DNA of 35,920 nucleotides from CAZTBB01 sp964611755 (GTDB lineage: Bacteria > Pseudomonadota > Alphaproteobacteria > Micavibrionales > Micavibrionaceae): assembly GCA_964611755.1 (NCBI GenBank), contig CAZTBB010000014.1, forward strand, positions 1 through 35,920, given 5' to 3'. Below, piece after piece: positions 1 to 6,389 of the stretch. How positions within the stretch are numbered: position 1 is the stretch's first letter; every line of letters begins with the position of its first letter. Below the pieces are notes generated by a model. That model ran no database searches. It was not told the DNA's origin and saw only the letters and a list, made by a program, of their open reading frames with translations. The translations under genes were made by a program, and so were the position numbers.

Positions 1-68
1 ATGCCCAATGCATCAAACACCTCAAAAAGCTGCTCTGGGCTGGTCGGTAATGGATTGTTTTCACTCAT
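1..68 (-). CDS. N-terminus of probable prolyl-tRNA deacylase (YbaK/ProX-like), cut by window edge
   Basis: Only the first 22 complete codons lie in the window, read leftwards from an ATG at 66-68. The peptide begins MSENNPLPTSPEQLFEVFDA and continues LG before the edge. The PTSPEQLF...LDxLGI-type opening is what I know from the stand-alone prolyl-tRNA synthetase-associated (PrdX/ProXp) proteins, which remove mischarged amino acids from tRNA-Pro. No catalytic residue falls in the visible part, so the call rests on N-terminal resemblance alone. It diverges from the small gene pair that starts at 205. Confidence 0.5.
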   Translation of the reverse strand, partial: MSENNPLPTSPEQLFEVFDALG

Positions 69-204
69 AAAATAAGAATAAGACAGGGTTTTGTCCAAAA
101 AGCAAGAATAGATAAAATTTTAGGGAAAACTCAGCCTTCCTTAAGCTTGGTTTTGTATACTTATAGCAACAATAGAAATAATAACCGTAATGGTGGGGAT
201 AGAC

Positions 205-363
205 ATGTCTGGGAATTTTACGCTCGATCAAGTGGGCGATGGGAATCATCCAATCTTAAAACAAATGATCAATGGTGATCCGGCGGCACAAATTGGTCCT
301 GCTGTGCAGGTTTCAAGCCCTAATGCACCGAGCACAGCGCCCAGTCCGGAGCCTTTCGTATGA
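205..363 (+). CDS. Hypothetical protein, 52 aa
   Basis: A short ORF starts at the ATG at 205, which has GGGGA five bases upstream; an in-frame ATG at 190 is possible but lacks such a site. The peptide begins MSGNFTLDQVGDGNHPIL and ends in a Pro/Ser/Ala-rich tail (APSTAPSPEP). Its stop TGA overlaps the ATG of the next gene as ATGA (360-363), a classic translational-coupling arrangement, which is the best argument that it is real. No signal peptide, membrane segment or known domain is visible. I do not recognise the family. Confidence 0.5.
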   Translation: MSGNFTLDQVGDGNHPILKQMINGDPAAQIGPAVQVSSPNAPSTAPSPEPFV

Positions 364-635
364 ATGTAGAGCTTATGGCGTTTGAAAATGGGAATGTGGT
401 TCTGGCCTGTCAGGACCCGTTGCCCAATGTCGTGCAACGCGTTGAATATTATCGCGATCAAAAGCTTTTGATGCTTGTATATGGCGATCAGGATGATCAA
501 CTCATGGAATATGAGCTGAACGATGATATGAATGCCCATATGGCGCGCACGCCAAATATCTTTGTTTTCAGTGCCTTTGATGCGCATGACCCCACCGGCT
601 ATAAGGTTCCGCTCGTCCAAATCAACGAAGATTGA
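360..635 (+). CDS. Hypothetical protein, 91 aa
   Basis: A small acidic protein (MNVELMAFENGNVVL...) with alternating hydrophobic strands and no membrane segment or cysteine cluster beyond one Cys. It looks like a compact cytoplasmic beta-rich fold. It overlaps the 52-residue gene upstream by ATGA, so the two are probably made from one message. It is followed by 59 bases and then the tRNA-Gly gene. The opposite-strand ORF over the same bases is a shadow. I do not recognise the family and assign no function. Confidence 0.55.
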   Translation: MNVELMAFENGNVVLACQDPLPNVVQRVEYYRDQKLLMLVYGDQDDQLMEYELNDDMNAHMARTPNIFVFSAFDAHDPTGYKVPLVQINED

Positions 636-644
636 TTTTTAGGC

Positions 645-672
645 TTGCATCTTTCAGCAAAATCATTATATT
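645..672 (+). promoter_or_regulatory. Putative sigma70 promoter of tRNA-Gly
   Basis: TTGCAT at 645-650 and TATATT at 667-672 are separated by 16 bases, and a C/G-containing stretch follows before the mature tRNA 5' end at 695, as expected of stable-RNA promoters. Found by eye; not tested. Confidence 0.45.
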
Positions 673-694
673 CCGAGAAATCCACCCTATCGAT

Positions 695-769
695 GCGAGT
701 GTAGCTCAGGGGTAGAGCACAACCTTGCCAAGGTTGGGGCCGTGGGTTCGAATCCCATCACTCGCTCCA
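695..769 (+). tRNA. tRNA-Gly (anticodon GCC)
   Basis: A complete cloverleaf can be drawn. The acceptor stem is GCGAGTG/CACTCGC with the T discriminator usual for bacterial tRNA-Gly and an encoded CCA (767-769). The D arm is GCTC...GAGC. The anticodon stem CAACC/GGTTG holds loop TTGCCAA with anticodon GCC at 727-729, and the T arm has loop TTCGAAT. Length is 75 bases. The 3' part from 745 onward is duplicated at 857, which makes this gene a likely integration target. Confidence 0.97.
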
Positions 770-782
770 TTTTACCAATCAT
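745..782 (+). repeat. Direct repeat copy 1: tRNA-Gly 3' end plus 13 downstream bases
   Basis: Thirty-eight bases starting in the T arm (GGTTCGAATCCC...) and running through the CCA end into ATTTTACCAATCAT are repeated exactly at 857-894. This is the geometry of an integrase attachment site in a tRNA gene, where insertion leaves a partial tRNA copy at the far end. Only 74 bases separate the copies, too little for an element, so the present arrangement would be a scar or a local duplication. Confidence 0.9.
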
Positions 783-800
783 AACTGCCATTCTATTTCA

Positions 801-815
801 TGGGTTTCGAACCCA
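801..815 (+). repeat. T-arm-like perfect inverted repeat between the two tRNA-tail copies
   Basis: TGGGTT, spacer TCG, AACCCA forms a six-base-pair hairpin whose sequence resembles a tRNA T arm (GGGTTCGAACCC type) but is not part of a full tRNA. It may be a fossil of another tRNA or of attachment-site material. No flanking acceptor or anticodon arms could be drawn. Confidence 0.6.
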
Positions 816-829
816 CACTATATAACAAT

Positions 830-856
830 GCAAACAACGCACATGCGTTGCTTTGC
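830..856 (+). repeat. Hairpin abutting the second tRNA-tail repeat
   Basis: GCAAACAACGCA pairs with TGCGTTG-C-TTTGC across a two-base CA loop, giving 12 pairs with a single bulged C. The stem ends at base 856 and the second 38-base tRNA-tail copy begins at 857. It has no T tract, so it is not a standard terminator. Such a tight hairpin at the edge of a duplicated attachment site could be a recombination or end-recognition structure, but that is inference. Confidence 0.65.
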
Positions 857-894
857 GGTTCGAATCCCATCACTCGCTCCATTTTACCAATCAT
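857..894 (+). repeat. Direct repeat copy 2: orphan tRNA-Gly 3' end
   Basis: Exact copy of 745-782. It contains the T loop, the 3' half of the acceptor stem and CCA of tRNA-Gly without any of the 5' part of the tRNA, so it cannot be a functional tRNA. It lies 29 bases from the 3' end of the HNH-type gene. Confidence 0.9.
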
Positions 895-923
895 GATTTT
901 TATATTTGTGTGACTTTGCGGCT

Positions 924-2462
924 TTATCTCAGCAGCACAGGGGCATGATCCCCATCTAAATACCCATCAGGCACCCAGGTTAAAAACCACTTTTGATTAC
1001 TATCTGGGCCATAGGCCGCAATTTGAAGGGCTTTAAGCCGGTCTTTCAGCTTATTATACGCTTCCGGCATGATGATAAAATTGGATGGCGTATTCGTACC
1101 ACCGATATCGCGGTCAATAATGTGCTCAACTGTATAGTCAGTACATGATTTTGGAAATTTTCCGGTTTCACGCATATAAGCGATATCGTCATCAGAAAAA
1201 CCAACCGTCTTCAGCTCCGCGGCATACTTTTCTGCGGTTGATTTAATAAATTTAATCTTAGGCCCTTCATCGCCGCATGGCATTTCCCTTGCTTTAAAAA
1301 TACTTTTTCTTAGTTTACGAACAAATTCATGTTCTTGTGCTGAAAAAACACTATGTTCAGCCATGCCCGCAGGCATTTGTGCTCGAATTGAGTCAAATTC
1401 TTCAATCAAACGCTTCGCCTTTCCAGCGCTACAGTTTTTTCGAGCGGCTACTTTAAAGTGTTCAACTAAGTCTATGGGTTCAATTTTTTCATAACTTCTA
1501 ATCATAGCCTTAGTTGTACTTAATTCTTCCGCATGAGCAATGGCCCGACTCTCAGTACTCAGGCTTGGAATAAAAGTCTCGGTTTTATGATCAATATTGA
1601 ATTCATAAAGATCAAGCATAGTGGAATAAATTTTATTCAAACGGGACGGTGAGAATTTTTCTTGGTTATGTTCCACATAATAGCGCACCATGCCAAGCAA
1701 TCTATTCACTGGAAAAACAACGCCCTGGTCATTTAATTTCATCTGAGTAGCTGTACAGCCTTCTGTTTGCTGATCTAGAATTTTGTTAAAAGGTGTGTCT
1801 TCAAACGCCAAAAAAAGTAGGCCGAATAATTCAACCAAGTTATTATTGTGTATCTGGAATGAATCTAGTTCGGGGTCTTTTTGAATGTGTAAATCTATAT
1901 TGTGAAAGTCAATAAATGTGTTAATGCAAAACAACATTTCATAAGCATTCACTGGTCCCTCAGTTGGATTCATAATATCAGAATTGTAATCCATGAAATC
2001 AGGTTGCTGAATTAATGTCATATGATAGTTCAAAATTTGATTTGGCACGACTATCACATCAAATAAATGAGAGATCGGATTAACGCCCATAAACGTTTTT
2101 TCGACAAGAGCATACCAATCCTCTAGAGTTTTTCTGTAATTAAACTCCTTGTGTTTTGACAGTCTCTTGGCTCTACTTTTAAAGTTAGCTAGGCTTTTTT
2201 TGTTTTTTTTGCTAAGCCTGTATGCCTCCGGCGCTAGTGGTTTAGTTAACAAGCCATAACGTTCGTCTCTATCATAAAAGAATAATGATCTGTATATGTG
2301 GTCAATTACCCCTTTTAGGTTTTCTTTATGTTCATCTGAGAGATTCTGAGCTTTTATATGCTTTTCCAGCAGATAAAATTGTGCAGCCAAATGCACAGGC
2401 GGAAGGTCTCGATCACCACCACCACGCAACCATAAAATAAGCTTATTCGAAATAGGCTCCAT
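924..2462 (-). CDS. HNH-like domain protein of unknown role, 512 aa
   Basis: The first 430 residues are charged and helical-looking, with no membrane segment, and I do not recognise them. Residues 445-472 hold an HNH-nuclease-like signature: VEHIID at 445-450, GGTN at 454-457, SNF at 460-462 and a final N470-K471 where many HNH enzymes have His. Thus H447, N461 and N470 would form an H-N-N variant of the metal site. ATG start at 2460-2462 with GAGGA five bases upstream. The coding sequence is rich in Lys, Asn and A/T runs compared with neighbours, and it lies beside the tRNA-Gly tail duplication; both suggest acquisition by transfer. A defence nuclease, a toxin-like effector or a selfish-element nuclease are all possible. 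The HNH call is likely; the role is unknown. Confidence 0.7.
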   Translation of the reverse strand: MEPISNKLILWLRGGGDRDLPPVHLAAQFYLLEKHIKAQNLSDEHKENLKGVIDHIYRSLFFYDRDERYGLLTKPLAPEAYRLSKKNKKSLANFKSRAKRLSKHKEFNYRKTLEDWYALVEKTFMGVNPISHLFDVIVVPNQILNYHMTLIQQPDFMDYNSDIMNPTEGPVNAYEMLFCINTFIDFHNIDLHIQKDPELDSFQIHNNNLVELFGLLFLAFEDTPFNKILDQQTEGCTATQMKLNDQGVVFPVNRLLGMVRYYVEHNQEKFSPSRLNKIYSTMLDLYEFNIDHKTETFIPSLSTESRAIAHAEELSTTKAMIRSYEKIEPIDLVEHFKVAARKNCSAGKAKRLIEEFDSIRAQMPAGMAEHSVFSAQEHEFVRKLRKSIFKAREMPCGDEGPKIKFIKSTAEKYAAELKTVGFSDDDIAYMRETGKFPKSCTDYTVEHIIDRDIGGTNTPSNFIIMPEAYNKLKDRLKALQIAAYGPDSNQKWFLTWVPDGYLDGDHAPVLLR

Positions 2463-2487
2463 CTCAGTCCTCGAAAGAAAGAGATAA

Positions 2488-2517
2488 GTTTTAACATAAT
2501 ATATTTTTTATTGTCAA
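2488..2517 (-). promoter_or_regulatory. Candidate promoter of the HNH-type gene
   Basis: On the minus strand a perfect -35 hexamer TTGACA (2512-2517) is followed about 17-18 bases later by TTAAAA/TAAAAC, a weak -10, within an A/T-rich stretch 26 bases ahead of the start codon. The -35 is convincing, the -10 is not. Confidence 0.35.
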
Positions 2518-2560
2518 AATAATAAATGTTGTGAGGGGTGCCGATTAGACAGAAATAAAT

Positions 2561-2932
2561 CTAGCTGGCCAGAACACGGTCCACCTGAGAGATAAGTTCA
2601 TCGCGCTGGAATGGTTTGCGGATAACCTCATCGGCAAAAGAGGCAGCGATTTCCAGAGCATTATCGGCCGTCACCTTATTGCCTCCGCCGGAGATAGCAA
2701 TCACTTTGGGCTTGTTTTGAAATTCATTAAGCTTGGTCATTAATTCCACACCATCGGCCTCGGGCATGAGAATATCGGTGATAATAAGATCAATATCATC
2801 TTGCTCTTCCAACTTATCCAGAGCCTTGAGACCGTTCTCTGCCTCAACAATATCATGGCCGCAACCTGATAAAATTACAGATAGCGAGCGCCGTATACCA
2901 GTCATGTCATCAACAACGAGAATCTTTGCCAT
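2561..2932 (-). CDS. Single-domain response regulator (CheY-like), last gene of the signalling operon
   Basis: A 123-residue receiver domain with no output domain. The acidic pocket is D8-D9, the phospho-acceptor is D53 in ITDILMP, the switch residue is S81 (AISGGG) and K106 sits in RKPF, so all phosphotransfer residues are intact. It is the last gene of a minus-strand run that begins at 9081, 46 bases after the LOV histidine kinase, which is its most likely phosphodonor. Single-domain regulators act by protein contact, for example on a flagellar switch or as a phosphate sink, or they shuttle phosphate to a phosphotransfer protein. Start is ATG at 2930-2932. Confidence 0.92.
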   Translation of the reverse strand: MAKILVVDDMTGIRRSLSVILSGCGHDIVEAENGLKALDKLEEQDDIDLIITDILMPEADGVELMTKLNEFQNKPKVIAISGGGNKVTADNALEIAASFADEVIRKPFQRDELISQVDRVLAS

Positions 2933-2978
2933 TGCCCTATCACCCTTTTTTATAACTCTTTCCTAATACTTTAGAATA

Positions 2979-5891
2979 TCACTTGTGAAGCGGGAAAAAC
3001 AATGAAAATATTGTGCCTTTACCTTCTTCGGATTCAACTTCAATGCATCCGCCCCATTCTTTGACCAATCCATAAACAACCGACAAACCAAGCCCAGAGC
3101 CCTCCGAAGCTTCTTTCGTGGTGAAGAACGGATCAAAAATCATCGATAATTTATCCTTCGGAATCCCGCAGCCATGATCCTTGATCAATATATTCACGTA
3201 TTCACCCGCCTTAAGCCCCTCTTGCGCTTTTTTAAAAACTTTTTTCTGCAAGGTCAATTCAACCTCGCCCTCTCCGTTCATGGCTTGAGATGCGTTCTTA
3301 ATCAAATTGCTCATCACCTGCATAAAGCCTGTCTTATTCACACTAATCGAGGCGGATTTCATTTTATCATCAATCTTTAATGTGAGCTCCGTATCACCTT
3401 GCAAGACATCTTGGCTAAATTTCACGCTTTGCTTAAACAAAGTGCCCGCATCATATTTTTCCCTGCTACGATCGGCTTGGCGGGAATATAAAAGAACATC
3501 TTCCACGATTGAGCGTGCATGCAGGGCATAATCGACAATTGTTTGCAAATCCTGCTGTGTTTCATCGCCGCTTTCCTTATGACGCTCTTGATATTCCTCC
3601 GAGAGCAAAATAATCGGCAACAACGCATTGTTAATCTCATGGGCGATACCACCGGCCATCGTCCCCAGAGATTGCAATTTATGACGCTCCTGCTCAAACT
3701 TGGCGCGCTCGCGCTCTTTGGTCAGATCGACCCCTGCCCCGATAATCTGGACAATATTGCCCTCCTCATCATACTGATTAAAGGATGACCAGGAAATCAG
3801 ATGTTCTTCGCCGTCACGGTCTATAATCGTCATTTCAAAATCATCAACGCGCTTATCACGCCCGAATTGACTCAGAAATTTTTTCACCTGCGGATCTTTG
3901 GGCGGATAGAATGTTTCCCACCAACTTTTCCCCAATAGCTCTTCCTCCTCGTACTTGACCATAGCCAGTGCGGATTTATTGGCAAAGTTAATATGGCCGG
4001 CCGGATCAAGACCGACAATCAAACTCGGGGAAAAATCAACAATGTGACGCGAAAAGTCACGCTCTTGTAAAATTTGTTTTTGTGCATTTTTCAATGATGT
4101 AATATCGATTTGCGTTCCAACAAAAGATTTCAGCTCGCCTTCCTCGTTATACACGGGGGCAATTTGAATATTGTTCCAGAATATCTCGCCATCTTTGCGG
4201 TAATTCAATAATTCTGTATTCACCAGGGTTTTATTGTTAATGCCATCACGGATCAGATCCACATGTTTGGCGTCTGTTTGATCGCCTTGCAAAAAGCGAC
4301 AATTTTTACCAATCATCTCCTCTCTGGAATAACCCGATATGTCTTCAAAGGCCTTATTCACAAATGTCAGCGGCATATCTTCCTTAGACGGGTCAGCCAG
4401 CGTAACCCCAATCTGGCATGCTTCAATGGCCTGCACGAGAATTTCGGTTTGCTCCTTATAGCGTTGAAGATCGATCTCTTTCTCTTTCCGCTCTGTAATA
4501 TCATGCACGACGGCCAGGACACCTGTTACATTGCCCAAGCTGTCTACCTGAGGAGAATATGTTGCGTAAAAATGATGAAACCCCTGAGGGAGATTGAGAG
4601 TCTTTTCATAGGAGACTGTTTCACCCTGCACGGCTCTCTCTAAATAAGGTTTTATTGTTTTAAAACCATTTTCACCTAAAAGCTCAAGTGCGCTTTTGCC
4701 AACAATATCTTCACGTTTCTTTTCCCAGAATTTCTCATAGGTTTTATTAACGAATGTGTAGCAAAAATTCTTATCTAAAAAAGAGACCAATGCTGGCATA
4801 GCATTTATCGCATCGTCCCAAATTCTGTTCTGATTTTTATAATCCGTTAAATCCCTGACCAAGCCGGTAAAATAACGTTTATCGCCATCATAAAATTCCG
4901 CCAAAGAGATTTCGACCAACGCCCTCTCGCCGTTTTTCTTGACCACCTCGAATTCTCGCGGCTGGCCAATCAATTTCGGGGACCCGCCTTGCAGGTAATT
5001 TTTAATATATGTGTCATGGTTCTTCTTATGTGCCCCTACCATCAACACATTCAGATTCTGGCCGATAATTTCCTCTTTTTTCCATCCGAATATTTTCTCA
5101 CAGGCCAGATTAAATTCTTCGATCACGCCATCCTCATTTGCCGTGATCATACCCTCATACGTATTATCAAGAATGGCTTGCAAACGTCGTTCCGCAAGAC
5201 TTTGCAATTCAACGTGATGCGCCAGAAGGTTCAAAATACGATAAATTAGAAACCCGACAATAACCATCAACGGCAATAAGATCAGCGTCGTAATATTCAA
5301 ACGGCTGATGAAATCTTGCAATGTGCGGGATTCACTAAAGAGGCGCATTTCCGCATCAATCAATTGATTTTTCAGCGCGGCCAAAGCCTCCAAGGCGAAT
5401 GTATCATCCACCTTGACCATCTTATCCACCTCTTCTGATGATTTGCCTTCCGAGAACGCCTGATCGACAATCCGGATCTTGCTTCGATATTCAAGAATAG
5501 TGGCTAGAATGGCATCGAGAGCGGCAATTTCTGCATCACTCAAATTATATTCACCGCGTTTTTGATAGATCAGTGTCTCGATATAATTGGAATGGCGTAA
5601 AAATCTCTCCCGGTATCTGGTATCTTTTCGTAACACATAATTTTTGAAATTATGAATGATACCGCCATAGCCAAGCTCTTGATATATCTCTCTGGAAAAA
5701 TGCTCTTTATCCTGAAGGTGATAATGATATTCCTCCCAGCTATACTGCACTTCTTTGAGGCTGTAATGTGTGAAATAGACGGCCGAGGCAATAAAAACAA
5801 TCACGCCAAAAATCAACATCACCCCGAGAAGTAAAATTCTTTTTGGATTATCGACTTTTTGGGTCTTATTCAATCTATTCTTGTTTGCCAC
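2979..5891 (-). CDS. Membrane PAS/LOV sensor histidine kinase, 970 aa (blue-light candidate)
   Basis: Domain order: transmembrane helix about 18-42; helical extracytoplasmic part about 43-200 containing a GYGGIIHNFKNYVLR motif; second membrane helix about 201-222; PAS1 about 236-352; PAS2 about 358-468; LOV domain about 488-597; PAS4 about 612-725; HisKA with phospho-His H751 in GGIAHEINN; HATPase with N-box N866, DHGCGI at 905-910 and GSGLGL at 931-936. The LOV unit carries GKNCRFLQ (528-535) with adduct-forming C531, plus N563, N573 and Q594 at the FMN-contact positions known from YtvA-type LOV domains, so it should bind flavin and respond to blue light. Starts with GTG at 5889-5891, AAGG seven bases upstream. 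It lies between two receiver genes and behind a chemoreceptor gene in one operon. No fused receiver is present. Confidence 0.95.
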   Translation of the reverse strand: MANKNRLNKTQKVDNPKRILLLGVMLIFGVIVFIASAVYFTHYSLKEVQYSWEEYHYHLQDKEHFSREIYQELGYGGIIHNFKNYVLRKDTRYRERFLRHSNYIETLIYQKRGEYNLSDAEIAALDAILATILEYRSKIRIVDQAFSEGKSSEEVDKMVKVDDTFALEALAALKNQLIDAEMRLFSESRTLQDFISRLNITTLILLPLMVIVGFLIYRILNLLAHHVELQSLAERRLQAILDNTYEGMITANEDGVIEEFNLACEKIFGWKKEEIIGQNLNVLMVGAHKKNHDTYIKNYLQGGSPKLIGQPREFEVVKKNGERALVEISLAEFYDGDKRYFTGLVRDLTDYKNQNRIWDDAINAMPALVSFLDKNFCYTFVNKTYEKFWEKKREDIVGKSALELLGENGFKTIKPYLERAVQGETVSYEKTLNLPQGFHHFYATYSPQVDSLGNVTGVLAVVHDITERKEKEIDLQRYKEQTEILVQAIEACQIGVTLADPSKEDMPLTFVNKAFEDISGYSREEMIGKNCRFLQGDQTDAKHVDLIRDGINNKTLVNTELLNYRKDGEIFWNNIQIAPVYNEEGELKSFVGTQIDITSLKNAQKQILQERDFSRHIVDFSPSLIVGLDPAGHINFANKSALAMVKYEEEELLGKSWWETFYPPKDPQVKKFLSQFGRDKRVDDFEMTIIDRDGEEHLISWSSFNQYDEEGNIVQIIGAGVDLTKERERAKFEQERHKLQSLGTMAGGIAHEINNALLPIILLSEEYQERHKESGDETQQDLQTIVDYALHARSIVEDVLLYSRQADRSREKYDAGTLFKQSVKFSQDVLQGDTELTLKIDDKMKSASISVNKTGFMQVMSNLIKNASQAMNGEGEVELTLQKKVFKKAQEGLKAGEYVNILIKDHGCGIPKDKLSMIFDPFFTTKEASEGSGLGLSVVYGLVKEWGGCIEVESEEGKGTIFSLFFPLHK

Positions 5892-5950
5892 AATGAACCT
5901 TCACAAACAATTGAGGGTGTGCGTCTCGAAACAGACACGTGCGAAAAATC

Positions 5951-6343
5951 TTAAGCCGTGCTTTCAAAGACTAGATTAACACTATCAAGAAAATCTTGCT
6001 TGGTGAATGGCTTATATAAAGTAAAACACTCAATTGCGGCCCTGTCTTGTATTAATTGCGGCACATCCAGCGAATTCTCGCCGGTAATCACCATGATACG
6101 TTGGGATTCGCCCTGCTGTTGTGATCGTTTATTGATGAAATCCAATAAATCATAACCATCCCCATTCGGCATGATCAAATCGGTTATGACCAAATCATAA
6201 GCATGATCACTCAGGCGATCTTCTGCCTCCTTGCCATTTTGACACACATCAACTTTGTATAAATTGTTGCGCAATAAATTGGCAAGGATCTCCTGAATTG
6301 CGATCTGATCATCAACCAGTAAAACTGTTTTCAAATCATCCAT
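5951..6343 (-). CDS. Single-domain response regulator, 130 aa
   Basis: CheY-like receiver with acidic residues D11-D12, phospho-acceptor D55 in ITDLIMP, T87 in MVITG and K111 in YKPF. There is no DNA-binding or enzymatic output domain. The gene lies directly upstream of the LOV kinase (59-base gap) and 46 bases downstream of the chemoreceptor in transcription order. It is therefore a candidate link between the two. The ATG at 6341-6343 has only a weak ribosome-binding site (CAAAG region), so its translation may depend on the upstream gene. Confidence 0.92.
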   Translation of the reverse strand: MDDLKTVLLVDDQIAIQEILANLLRNNLYKVDVCQNGKEAEDRLSDHAYDLVITDLIMPNGDGYDLLDFINKRSQQQGESQRIMVITGENSLDVPQLIQDRAAIECFTLYKPFTKQDFLDSVNLVFESTA

Positions 6344-6389
6344 AACTTTGATTTGGACCCCTTAAAATTTTTACTCCAATCAATAGCGG

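Noticed and set aside
246..620. 124-codon minus-strand frame over the small plus-strand genes
   Set aside because: Antisense shadow. The plus-strand genes have a ribosome-binding site and an ATGA coupling; this frame has neither neighbours nor a recognisable protein.
857..894. Second tRNA gene
   Set aside because: Only the 3' tail of tRNA-Gly is present; no D or anticodon arm can be drawn in the 112 bases upstream.
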